From JAFAHZ01 sp035656415 (GTDB lineage: Bacteria; Vulcanimicrobiota; Vulcanimicrobiia; Vulcanimicrobiales; Vulcanimicrobiaceae): a stretch of 25,776 nucleotides of DNA. The translations under genes and the position numbers were made by a program. The notes under the pieces were generated by a model. It ran no database searches. It saw only the letters and a program-made list of their open reading frames with translations, and was not told the DNA's origin. Where the stretch lies: positions 1 to 25,776 of the forward strand of contig DASRSM010000168.1 of NCBI GenBank assembly GCA_035656415.1, in the 5' to 3' direction. Positions 14,346 through 21,929 of this stretch are shown one piece after another (positions within the stretch are counted from its first letter, which is position 1; each line of letters starts with the position of its first letter).

Positions 14346-15065
14346 TTAGTTAACCGCGGCGATGGCCGACTTGAGGTCGATCGTACCTTTGTAGAGCGCG
14401 CTGCCGACGACGCATGCGTCGACGGTGAGCGGCACGGAACGCTTGAGCAGCTTCAGATCGTCGATGCTGCGCGCGCCACCGTTGGCAGTGATCTTGACTT
14501 CGGCGGCGCTAGCCACTTCGTTGAGAGCGTCGATGTCGTAGCCTTCGCCCATACCGTCACGGCGAATCTCCGTGAACAGGATGCGCGCGACACCCCACTG
14601 CGCGACGCGCTTCACCAGCGCGTCGCGATTGACCGGGCTGCGTTCTTGCCACCCGTGGGTTGCGACTTCTTGACCGCGTGCGTCGATCGCCGCAATCACT
14701 TTCTGCGGAAATCTTCCGATGATGTGACGCGCCATCCGTTCGTCTTCGACCAGGATCGTCCCGATAATGATCTCGCTGGCGCCGGCGCCGAATGCCGCTT
14801 CGGCTTGTTTGACGGTGCGGATTCCGCCGCCGAACTGAACCGGAACGTCGACCGCGCGGCAGATCGCTTCGGCCGCCGCTTGATTCTCGCCCGAGCCGAG
14901 CGCGCCGTCGAGATCCACGACGTGCAAACGCTGCGCGCCGGCGTCGACGAACGCCTTCGCGCGATCGACGGGGTCGCCGTCGTACGCAGTCGACGTTTCG
15001 AGGTTGCCTTGTTCCATGCGCACGCACTTGCCGCCGCGCAGGTCGATGGCGGGAATCACTTGCAT
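14346..15065 (-). CDS. hisA: HisA, ProFAR isomerase of histidine biosynthesis
   Basis: A 239-residue (beta/alpha)8-barrel isomerase that converts ProFAR to PRFAR in histidine biosynthesis. Catalytic Asp8 lies in VIPAIDLRGGKCVR and Asp128 in IAAIDARGQ. Phosphate-binding motifs include FGGGIRT (78-84) and the late NGGARSIDDLK, and THGWQERS is present. A bifunctional HisA/TrpF (PriA) role cannot be excluded from sequence alone. The start is ATG 15065 with AGGAGGG 6-7 bases upstream, overlapping the stop of the citrate synthase gene. It is therefore the second gene of a citrate synthase-hisA unit; no other his gene is nearby, which is unusual for hisA. Confidence 0.96.
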   Translation of the reverse strand: MQVIPAIDLRGGKCVRMEQGNLETSTAYDGDPVDRAKAFVDAGAQRLHVVDLDGALGSGENQAAAEAICRAVDVPVQFGGGIRTVKQAEAAFGAGASEIIIGTILVEDERMARHIIGRFPQKVIAAIDARGQEVATHGWQERSPVNRDALVKRVAQWGVARILFTEIRRDGMGEGYDIDALNEVASAAEVKITANGGARSIDDLKLLKRSVPLTVDACVVGSALYKGTIDLKSAIAAVN

Positions 15066-15076
15066 CGAGGTCCCTC

Positions 15077-16243
15077 CTAGCTCCTAACTCCGTTTGCTTC
15101 ACGCTTTTCGATCGGAACATACGGACCGGGCGGGGGGCCGTCGTACGTTGCTTGCGGACGAATCAAACGATTGTCGGCAAGCTGTTCGAGCACGTGACTG
15201 GTCCAGCCGGCGATTCGCCCGCACGCAAACATACACGTGAACTCGTCGCCGGGGATGTCGAGGTCTGCGAGAACCGGCGCCGTGTAGAAGTCCACGTTCG
15301 CGTAGATCGTGTTATCGGGCTTCTTTTCTTGCAGCACTTTGCGGCTCGATTCCTCGAGCGAGCGCGCGATGTCGTACCACTTGGTGTCACCGACGTGCTG
15401 CGACAATTTCTGCGCCATCGCTTCGAGATGCCGGGCGCGCGGATCGCGCACTTTGTATTCGCGATGACCCATTCCCATGATGCGCTCGCCGCGACCCAGC
15501 ACGTCGCGGACGTACTGCTCGCCGCGATCGGCCGTCTTGACTTCCGTGAGCGTGTGATAAGCGGCACTCGCGGCGCCGCCGTGCAAATCGCCTTGCAGCG
15601 TAGCCAGCGCCGACGTAATCGACGCGTAGACGTCGGCCCGTGTCGATGCGGTTACGCGCGCAGAAAACGTCGAGGCGTTATACGAGTGATCCGCGAGCAG
15701 AACGAAATACGTGTCGAGCGCGTCTTCCTCGATCGCGTGAGGCACTTTGCCGGAGCGCATATAAAGGAAGTTGCCGGCTTGCGAAAGATCGGCGCGCGGC
15801 TCGACCGGATTGAGTCCGCGGCGAATGCGATCCCAGGCGGCCACGATCGTGGGAAGCTTTGCGATCAACTCGATCGCCGTGTGCACGTCGGAGAGATGCT
15901 CGCCGTGCGCGTTCACCGGCGAAAAGAGCGCTAGTCCGCTCACGACCGTGCGCAGCACGTCCATCGGCCACGCCGTCTTTGGAACGTTCTGCATCGCGTT
16001 GATGAGCGGCTCCGGAAGCGAACGGCGCGCGCCGAGTTCGCGCTTGAGCGCATCGAGTTCGTGGCGGTTCGGCAAATGTCCGTACAATAAAAGGTGGATG
16101 ATTTCTTCGAACGTCGCGTTGGGCGCGAGGTCGTCGATATCGTAACCGCGGTAGGTTAGGCGACCGATGGTACCTTCGACGTTACTAAGCTGCGTGGACC
16201 CGACGACGACGCCTTCGAGACCGCGATCGACAACGGTTGGCAA
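15077..16243 (-). CDS. Citrate synthase (citrate/2-methylcitrate synthase family)
   Basis: A 388-residue enzyme that condenses acetyl-CoA and oxaloacetate. Family landmarks are GLEGVVVGSTQLSNVEG (8-24) and LTYRGYDIDDLA (29-40). The catalytic triad follows: His221 in GDLHGGAAS, His260 in GMGHREYKVRDPRA, and Asp318 in NVDFYTAPVL. This is the short, hexokinase-free dimeric type II-like form seen in many bacteria. 2-methylcitrate synthase activity is a possible alternative; no prp genes are near. The start is TTG 16243, decided by AGGAGG 6 bases upstream (spacer ACATCG). It is followed 11 bp later by hisA. The 98-bp gap to the divergent DUF5069 gene should hold promoters for both, but none stands out. 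Confidence 0.95.
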   Translation of the reverse strand: MPTVVDRGLEGVVVGSTQLSNVEGTIGRLTYRGYDIDDLAPNATFEEIIHLLLYGHLPNRHELDALKRELGARRSLPEPLINAMQNVPKTAWPMDVLRTVVSGLALFSPVNAHGEHLSDVHTAIELIAKLPTIVAAWDRIRRGLNPVEPRADLSQAGNFLYMRSGKVPHAIEEDALDTYFVLLADHSYNASTFSARVTASTRADVYASITSALATLQGDLHGGAASAAYHTLTEVKTADRGEQYVRDVLGRGERIMGMGHREYKVRDPRARHLEAMAQKLSQHVGDTKWYDIARSLEESSRKVLQEKKPDNTIYANVDFYTAPVLADLDIPGDEFTCMFACGRIAGWTSHVLEQLADNRLIRPQATYDGPPPGPYVPIEKREANGVRS

Positions 16244-16341
16244 CGATGTCCTCCTGGGGAGCGGCCTCCGCGGAATGCGGAAACGGCCTGGGTTTTCGGC
16301 GGGCGGGAGGGGGTGTCATCCTGCGGGCCAACCTGTCCCGC

Positions 16342-16773
16342 ATGGAAGCGCTCGACCTCACGCAAAAGGCGCCGCGCGGCCCTCGCGAGCAGCTCGGTGA
16401 CCTCGATCTATTAATGATGGCCCGCACGGTCGACAAGATCCGCGCCACCTTGCCCGGCGGAAATATCGGCCCCTATCAAATTTCTGGATTTAGCTCGAGT
16501 CTGCTCAACGCGTTGGAAATTCCGGAAGCCGACTTGCGCGCGGTTATCGCCAAGGCAAGCGACGAATCCGAAATCGTGCGCTGGATTCGCGGCCGCACCG
16601 CACCCTCGACATATGCCGAGTACAATGAAAAACTTGCGGGACGGACGATTGCCGATCGTATCGGGGACGAAAGATGGGCCGCCCGGTATCCAATCGCTAA
16701 AACGCTGCCGCCCGAAACGCCTTTGATCGACATGCTCGCCGCCGATGACGACGACATGTTCGCAAAGCGTTAG
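16342..16773 (+). CDS. DUF5069 family protein
   Basis: A 143-residue soluble protein whose central part (LTQKAPRGPREQLGDLDLLM, MARTVDKIRATLPGG, NIGPYQISG) matches the DUF5069 pattern of LxxxxPRSPxxxLGGxxxLxRxxDKxRAxLxGxxGxY. The C-terminal part is acidic (MLAADDDDMFAKR). The function of the family is unknown. ATG 16342 is chosen because the family starts about here; no good ribosome binding site precedes it, and longer in-frame starts (TTG 16237, ATG 16246) would overlap the citrate synthase start region. It is followed 8 bp later by the crotonase gene, whose ribosome binding site overlaps this gene's stop, so the two form an operon. Confidence 0.8.
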   Translation: MEALDLTQKAPRGPREQLGDLDLLMMARTVDKIRATLPGGNIGPYQISGFSSSLLNALEIPEADLRAVIAKASDESEIVRWIRGRTAPSTYAEYNEKLAGRTIADRIGDERWAARYPIAKTLPPETPLIDMLAADDDDMFAKR

Positions 16774-16781
16774 GAGAAGCC

Positions 16782-17540
16782 GTGAACGAAGGAATCACGG
16801 TCGAAACCGCCGCCCGAGTCACGCACGTGCGGATCTCGCGACCTGAGAAGAAAAACGCGCTGACGACGGCGATGTACGCCGACATGGCCGACGCTTTCGA
16901 ATGGATCGCCGGTGACGATGCCGTCCGAGTCGTCGTCATCGAGGGCGGCGCCGACTTTACGGCCGGCAACGACCTCATGGATTTCATGCAAGCTTCGATG
17001 AAGGCGGCGTCGTTCGAAGATCTTCCGGTGTTGCGCTTTTTAGGCCGCTTGCGCGACTGCAAGAAGCCCGTCGTCGCCGCCGTTCGCGGAAACGCGATCG
17101 GCATAGGCACCACCATGCTGCTGCACTGCGATGCCGTCGTCGCGGCGCGCGACGCGCGTTTCCGGCTGCCGTTCGTTCCGCTCGGACTCGTCCCGGAAGC
17201 CAGTTCTAGCCTGCTGTTGCCGCTGATGGTCGGCCGGATGCGCGCGAACTGGCTGCTGTTGTCGGGTGATTTCTTCTACGCCGACGACGCGTACGCGATG
17301 GGACTGATCACGAAACTGGTCGAGGACGAAGTGGTCGATTCCACCGCGAGCGAAATCGCAGCACAGCTCGCGCTGCTTCCGCCGCTGGCCGTCGCCGAAA
17401 CAAAACGTCTTTTGCGCGAACCGATCGCGGAACAAGTTGCGGCGCAAATGGAGGAAGAGGCGCGCGCCTTTTCGGTGCGATTGGCGTCTGAAGAATTTCG
17501 CGAAGCCGCGATGAAGCTGCTTTCGCGCTCCAACGCCTAA
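16782..17540 (+). CDS. Crotonase-family protein, probably enoyl-CoA delta-isomerase-like
   Basis: A 252-residue crotonase-fold acyl-CoA enzyme. Oxyanion-hole segments are ADFTAGNDLMDF (57-68) and GNAIGIGTTMLL (103-114). The two Glu residues used by enoyl-CoA hydratases are absent: the GGGCE position reads GIGTT and the QPEI position reads LPFV. Instead Glu139 lies in LGLVPEASSSLLLP, the position and context of the single catalytic Glu of delta3,delta2-enoyl-CoA isomerases. An isomerase role in degrading unsaturated fatty acids is therefore more likely than a hydratase role. The start is GTG 16782 with AGGAG 5 bases upstream, which overlaps the stop of the DUF5069 gene. It ends 1 bp before the stop of the convergent ddl gene. 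Substrate is unknown. Confidence 0.88.
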   Translation: MNEGITVETAARVTHVRISRPEKKNALTTAMYADMADAFEWIAGDDAVRVVVIEGGADFTAGNDLMDFMQASMKAASFEDLPVLRFLGRLRDCKKPVVAAVRGNAIGIGTTMLLHCDAVVAARDARFRLPFVPLGLVPEASSSLLLPLMVGRMRANWLLLSGDFFYADDAYAMGLITKLVEDEVVDSTASEIAAQLALLPPLAVAETKRLLREPIAEQVAAQMEEEARAFSVRLASEEFREAAMKLLSRSNA

Positions 17541-17541
17541 G

Positions 17542-18480
17542 TTAAGCCGCGTCTCGAGTCTGGGCGCGTTCTAGCGCGTAGCCGATCAAGCGGTCGATCA
17601 ACGCCTCGAACGAAATGCCGATCGCACCGCAGGCGTCCGGAATGAGACTCTGCGGCGTAAGACCCGGAAGCGAATTGATCTCCAAGATGTACGGCCTGTT
17701 ATCGCGGCTGACGATGAAGTCCGTACGGGAATAATCGCGCAAGCCGACGAGGCGATGCGTCGAAAGTGCCAGCATCTGCAGTCGCGCGGCGAGATCCTCG
17801 TCAATGCGCGCGGGCACGATGTGAGTGCTCCCGCCATCGGCGTACTTGGCATCGTAACTGTAGAATCCGTCGCGGTTGGCGATGATTTCGACGATCGGCA
17901 GCGCCTCTTCGCCCAGCACGCCGCACGTCATCTCGCGCCCGTCGATATACTCCTCAGCGAGAATCTCCGAGTACGACTTCGATGCGGCTAACATGGCGTT
18001 GGTCCATTGTTCGTGCGTACGTACGATGGTTACGCCTGACGAGGATCCTTCGAAGCGAGGTTTTATGACGAGCGGCAAATCGAGCGAGCCCGGCAATAAC
18101 GGCAACGTGCCGCCGGACAGCTCGAAAAGATCCCACGCGGCCGTCGGAAGGCCCTCGGCTGCGAGCAGTTTCTTCGTTAAGTGCTTATCCATCGAAAGCG
18201 CCGCCGCTTCGACGCCGCTGCCGGTGTACGGAATCGACAGATATTCGAGCAATGCTTGAACGTGGCCGTCTTCACCGCCGGGCCCGTGCAGCGCGTTGAA
18301 CACGACGTCGGGCTTGAGCTCGCGCATTGCGTCGATAAAACGCTCGTCGTAATCGACCGACTTCGCTTCGTATCCCAGCGACTGCAGGGCGCGCAGCACC
18401 ATCGATCCGCTTTGTATCGACACTTCGCGTTCGGCACTGCTGCCGCCCATGGCAACCGCGACTTTAGCTTTGCGTTTCAT
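17542..18480 (-). CDS. ddl: D-alanine--D-alanine ligase
   Basis: A 312-residue ATP-grasp ligase that joins two D-Ala for the peptidoglycan stem. Motifs: GGSSAEREVSIQSG (12-25), FNALHGPGGEDG (61-72), SMDKHLTKKLL (96-106), VIKPRFEGSSSGV (138-150) with ATP-binding Lys140, EEYIDGREMTCGVLG (176-190), YSYDAKYADG (208-216), and ILEINSLPGLTPQSLIP (265-281) with Mg-binding Glu267 and Asn269. The length is typical of DdlB. ATG 18480 lies inside the end of murB (17-bp overlap), so translation is coupled. It is the last gene of the mur cluster and meets the crotonase gene head-on. Alr at 13209-14336 provides its substrate. Confidence 0.97.
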   Translation of the reverse strand: MKRKAKVAVAMGGSSAEREVSIQSGSMVLRALQSLGYEAKSVDYDERFIDAMRELKPDVVFNALHGPGGEDGHVQALLEYLSIPYTGSGVEAAALSMDKHLTKKLLAAEGLPTAAWDLFELSGGTLPLLPGSLDLPLVIKPRFEGSSSGVTIVRTHEQWTNAMLAASKSYSEILAEEYIDGREMTCGVLGEEALPIVEIIANRDGFYSYDAKYADGGSTHIVPARIDEDLAARLQMLALSTHRLVGLRDYSRTDFIVSRDNRPYILEINSLPGLTPQSLIPDACGAIGISFEALIDRLIGYALERAQTRDAA

Positions 18481-19429
18481 AATCGACGAACACTCCGACG
18501 AGGTGAACTTCCAGCTGCAGCTCGACGTCGAACTTGTCGCGCACCGCCCTGCGCACCCGCGCGAGCAACGTTGCGACGTCTTTTGCGCTCGCGTTATCGA
18601 CGTTATTGATGAAGTTGGCGTGCAGCGGAGACACTTCCGCGCCGCCTTCGCGCCATCCCTTGGCGCCGGCCGCTTCGATCAGGCGGGCGGCCTTGTCGCC
18701 TTCGGGATTGCGGAAACACGAGCCGGCGTTCGGTAGCGCGATCGGCTGCGTACGCTTGCGGCGAACGAGCCGCGTCTGCATTTCCTCGCGCACGCCGCGA
18801 GGATCGGCCTTGGCAAAGGCCAGCGTAACGCGCGAAACGACCGCGTCCCGCGCCAGCGTCGAGTGGCGGTAGAAATAGGTGACGTTGACCGAATGCGGTT
18901 CGGGCTTCGACGGCGACTGCACCCAAACGTCGCGCACGAACTCGCCCATCTCGCGATCGGTTCCGGCATTCATTCGCAGCGAACCGCCCACCGTTCCGGG
19001 GATCCCCGAGAGCGACCCGACCGCCACCGCGCCCGCCGACGCCGCCCGCGCCGTCACCGTTGCCATGGGAGCCGACGCACCCGCATCGACCAACACCTCG
19101 GCGTCGTTTTCCCGTACGGTCACGCGCGCGAAGCCCGCGCCGAGACGGACGACGATCCCGCGCATTCCGCCGTCGCCGATCAGCACGTTGCTTCCACTGC
19201 CCAGAACGAACCACGGGAGCTTCCGTTTGAAGCAAAAGCGCATCAGCGCAGCGAGCTCGCCTTCGCTTTCGAGCAACACCAGCGCGTCGGCCGGACCACC
19301 GATCTTCCACGACGTAAGCGGCGCCAGCGGCTCGTCGAACGCGACGCGATCGCGCAGTAACTCGCCCAGCGCCGTGCGATCGGCGTCCGTCAGCAGCGAT
19401 TTTAGGCCTTGGGTCGTGGTCAAGCTCAC
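18464..19429 (-). CDS. murB: UDP-N-acetylenolpyruvoylglucosamine reductase MurB
   Basis: A 321-residue FAD- and NADPH-dependent reductase making UDP-MurNAc. The FAD domain shows APLTSWKIGGPADALVLL (36-53), WFVLGSGSNVLIGDGGMRG (73-91) and GSLSGIPGTVGGSLRMNAG (138-156). The substrate domain shows PNAGSCFRNP (233-242) with the proton-donor Ser, and ARLIEAAGAKGWREGGAEVS with HANFINN (248-276). The start is GTG 19429, overlapping the murC TGA as GTGA; the open frame upstream of it is only the murC region in a shifted frame. The length and the lack of the Tyr-loop insert fit the shorter (type II) MurB form. It is coupled at its end to ddl. Confidence 0.96.
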   Translation of the reverse strand: MSLTTTQGLKSLLTDADRTALGELLRDRVAFDEPLAPLTSWKIGGPADALVLLESEGELAALMRFCFKRKLPWFVLGSGSNVLIGDGGMRGIVVRLGAGFARVTVRENDAEVLVDAGASAPMATVTARAASAGAVAVGSLSGIPGTVGGSLRMNAGTDREMGEFVRDVWVQSPSKPEPHSVNVTYFYRHSTLARDAVVSRVTLAFAKADPRGVREEMQTRLVRRKRTQPIALPNAGSCFRNPEGDKAARLIEAAGAKGWREGGAEVSPLHANFINNVDNASAKDVATLLARVRRAVRDKFDVELQLEVHLVGVFVDYETQS

Positions 19430-20826
19430 GATGCGCCTGCCCTTCGACTCCGCTCGCTGGCGCTCGCGACGCTCAGGATGACATTTTGAGCGAGGCGCGC
19501 GGCGACGTCGGTAATGTTTCCGGCGCCGAGCATGAGAACGAGTGCTCCCCGCGGCGCTTCGTCCATCAGACGATCTTCGAGATCCGCTATCCCGGCAACG
19601 TACCGAACGTCGGATCCCGCGCGCGCCAAAGGCTCGCCGATCGAGCGCTCGCTGACGCCGGGCATCGCCGGTTCGGATGCGGCGTACACCGGTGCGAGAT
19701 ACACGCGATCGGCGCCGCGCAGCGCGTCGGCAAAATCCGCGGCGAGAAACGCCGTACGCGTATAGCGATGCGGCTGAAACGCGACGTACACGGGACCCCG
19801 GTGGTACTGTCTGGCCGCAAGAATCGTCGCGCGCACCGCGGTGGGATGGTGCGCGTAATCGTCGACGACGATCATGCGATCGGTCGCGGTAAGAATATCG
19901 AAGCGCCGGCGCACTCCGCGAAACGCGTTGAGCGCCGCCGCGATTCGTGCAAAGGGAATTTCGAGATGGCGCGCCACCGCAATTGCCGCGAGCGCGTTGA
20001 GAACGTTGATCTCGCCGGGCACGCGCAGCTCGACCGTTCCCAAACACACGTCGCCCGCAATCGCGTCGAACGCCACCGTCAATCCGTCGAAGCGAAGATT
20101 GGACGCGCGAACGTCCGCGCGCGGTCCGAAGCCGAACGAAATCGTCTTCGCGCGCAGATCGTGTTCCAGCAGCGAGGCCGAAAGCTCGTTGTCCGCACCG
20201 ACGATCGCGACGCCGCCGTCGGGCAGTTTTGCCAGAAACTCACCGAAGGCCCGCACGAGCTGCGGCAACTCTTCGTCGCTCGTAAGATGGTCGTTCTCGA
20301 TGTTCGTTACGACCGCAATTTCCGGATCGAGCAGCGCGAACGATCCGTCCGACTCGTCGGCTTCGGTCACGAACCACGGCGATGTCCCGTCGTGAGCGTT
20401 GGTGCCGAGCAAAGCGTCGATGCCCCCAAGCACCAAACTCGCATCCACCCCCGATAATCGCAACACCGCGTGAACCATCGCGGTGGTCGTCGTCTTTCCG
20501 TGCGTACCGCAGACGGCGATTCCGCGGCGGCCATCGATGAGCTTCGCAAGCATTTCGCCGCGATGTAAAACCGGAATGCCCGATCGCTGCGCGGCGGTGT
20601 ATTCGGGATTGCGGCGCTCGATCGCCGAGCTGACGACGACCGTCTGCGCCGAGCGGACGTTGCTGGCATCGTGACCGATCGTTACCTCGACGCCTTCAGC
20701 CCGCAGGCACTCGATGAGCGGCGTTTCCTTCACGTCCGATCCGGACACGGCTTCGCCGCGCGCGCGAAGAATGCGCGCGATCGCGCTCATTCCTATGCCT
20801 CCGACGCCGACGAAGTGTACGCTCAC
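19426..20826 (-). CDS. murC: UDP-N-acetylmuramate--L-alanine ligase MurC
   Basis: A 466-residue ATP-dependent ligase that adds L-Ala to UDP-MurNAc. Motifs: HFVGVGGIGMSAIARIL (4-20), CGTHGKTTTTAMVHAV (106-121) as the ATP loop, EADESDGSF, TNIENDHLT, VVDDYAHHPTAV and FQPHRYTRT. The start is GTG 20826, in a GTGA overlap with the murG stop. The last about 16 residues (VILSVASASERSRRAGAS) are encoded by a dispersed repeat also found between genes elsewhere in this window, so the tail is probably repeat-derived rather than ancestral. The normal MurC C-terminus (ALVLMLGAGNITDVAARLAQ) is complete before it. Cytosolic; the next enzyme in the pathway is MurD. Confidence 0.97.
   Translation of the reverse strand: MSVHFVGVGGIGMSAIARILRARGEAVSGSDVKETPLIECLRAEGVEVTIGHDASNVRSAQTVVVSSAIERRNPEYTAAQRSGIPVLHRGEMLAKLIDGRRGIAVCGTHGKTTTTAMVHAVLRLSGVDASLVLGGIDALLGTNAHDGTSPWFVTEADESDGSFALLDPEIAVVTNIENDHLTSDEELPQLVRAFGEFLAKLPDGGVAIVGADNELSASLLEHDLRAKTISFGFGPRADVRASNLRFDGLTVAFDAIAGDVCLGTVELRVPGEINVLNALAAIAVARHLEIPFARIAAALNAFRGVRRRFDILTATDRMIVVDDYAHHPTAVRATILAARQYHRGPVYVAFQPHRYTRTAFLAADFADALRGADRVYLAPVYAASEPAMPGVSERSIGEPLARAGSDVRYVAGIADLEDRLMDEAPRGALVLMLGAGNITDVAARLAQNVILSVASASERSRRAGAS
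19439..19485 (+). repeat. Dispersed repeat, copy 3, inside the 3' end of murC
   Basis: GCCCTTCGACTCCGCTCGCT, GGCGCTCGCGAC, GCTCAGGATGACA. It shares CCCTTCGACT and the GCTCAG / ATGACA arms with the copies at 10976-11014 and 8845-8872. It is read in frame as the C-terminal tail of MurC and ends about 10 bp before the murB start. Confidence 0.65.
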
Positions 20827-21929
20827 GACCGGTTCTTTCTCGCCAGAAGCGCGTCGACCCGGGCGACTATGGTCGTAACGGGATCGCCGGAGCTCAAACG
20901 GGCGGCGGCCGCCTGCATCGCGTCTAATCGCCCAGACTCGGCACACTCCGCCAAGACGAACCGCAAGCGCCCCGCCGCGAGGTCGCGGTCGGGAAGCGTT
21001 ACCGCCGCGCCGGCGGCGGAAAATCGCTCGGCGTTGGCGGCTTGGTGATCTTCGGCGGCGTACGGATACGGCACGAGAATCGCGGGCTTTCCGAGCGCCG
21101 CCAACTCGCCGAGCGTCGACGCGCCCGCGCGCGCGAGAACCAAATCCGCGGCGGCGTATGCGTCGGAAACGTCGCTGAGGTACGAACGCACCACGGAATC
21201 CGACGTACCGAGTTCGGCGCGCACACGATCGTATTCGCGCTCTCCCGTAACCTGCAGCAACTGCCACCCGGGCGGGAGCCCGTCGCTTTTGATCAACGCG
21301 GTCAGCGCATCGTTGATCGCGCGCGCACCTTGACTGCCGCCCATCGCCAACAACGTTTTGCGCGCCGGATTGAGTCCCAAGCGCTGCGCGGCGACGTCGC
21401 GCGAAGGCAAATGCCGCAACGATTCGCGTACCGGGATGCCGGTCTTCACGTACTTTCTCCGAAAGCGCGCATCGCCGCCGTCGAACGCACCCCAGATTTC
21501 GTCGACGAGCGGCGCGAGCAAACGATTCGTCAATCCCGGTTTCGCGTTGGGTTCGAACAGCACGATTGGGCCGCGATACAGCGCGACCGCGCGCAACGCG
21601 CGCGCCGCAAACACCAGTGGGAAGCAAACGTATCCGCCCGTCGCGATCACGAACGCCGGCTTCAGCTGCCGCAGCAGCGCGGCGCTTTGCAGCACGCCGG
21701 CGCTATTGGCGAACACCGTAAGCGGCAGCTCCGCGTTCAATCGTCTCGATAGCGGACGGCTCGCGATCGTGTGCAGCGCGTATCCCGCATTCGGTACGAT
21801 TTTCGCTTCGAGCCGGTCGGCGGTGCCCACGAACTCGGCCCCCGCGCCGCGTTTTTTTAGGGCGTCGGCAATGGCAATGGCCGGATACAGATGGCCGCCC
21901 GTACCGCCGCCGGCAAAGACAACGGTCAC
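20823..21929 (-). CDS. murG: Lipid II synthase MurG (GlcNAc transferase)
   Basis: A 368-residue GT-B fold glycosyltransferase that adds GlcNAc to lipid I at the inner face of the membrane. The N-terminal signature VVFAGGGTGGHLYPAIAIAD (3-22), the middle ATGGYVCFPLVFAA and the link FEPNAKPGLTNRLLA are present. The C-terminal domain has LLAMGGSQGARAINDALTAL and the donor-binding VLARAGASTLGELAALGKP with YPYAAEDHQAANAERF. The start is GTG 21929, overlapping the ftsW stop as GTGA. The longer open frame upstream is a shadow of ftsW. The length is normal for MurG (about 355-370). Confidence 0.97.
   Translation of the reverse strand: MTVVFAGGGTGGHLYPAIAIADALKKRGAGAEFVGTADRLEAKIVPNAGYALHTIASRPLSRRLNAELPLTVFANSAGVLQSAALLRQLKPAFVIATGGYVCFPLVFAARALRAVALYRGPIVLFEPNAKPGLTNRLLAPLVDEIWGAFDGGDARFRRKYVKTGIPVRESLRHLPSRDVAAQRLGLNPARKTLLAMGGSQGARAINDALTALIKSDGLPPGWQLLQVTGEREYDRVRAELGTSDSVVRSYLSDVSDAYAAADLVLARAGASTLGELAALGKPAILVPYPYAAEDHQAANAERFSAAGAAVTLPDRDLAAGRLRFVLAECAESGRLDAMQAAAARLSSGDPVTTIVARVDALLARKNRS

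Noticed and set aside
21545..21565. GGTTCGA-like string suggesting a tRNA T-arm
   Set aside because: It lies within the murG coding sequence and no cloverleaf can be formed around it.
20827..21627. N-terminal extension of murC
   Set aside because: It is murG read out of frame; the MurC family start matches GTG 20826.
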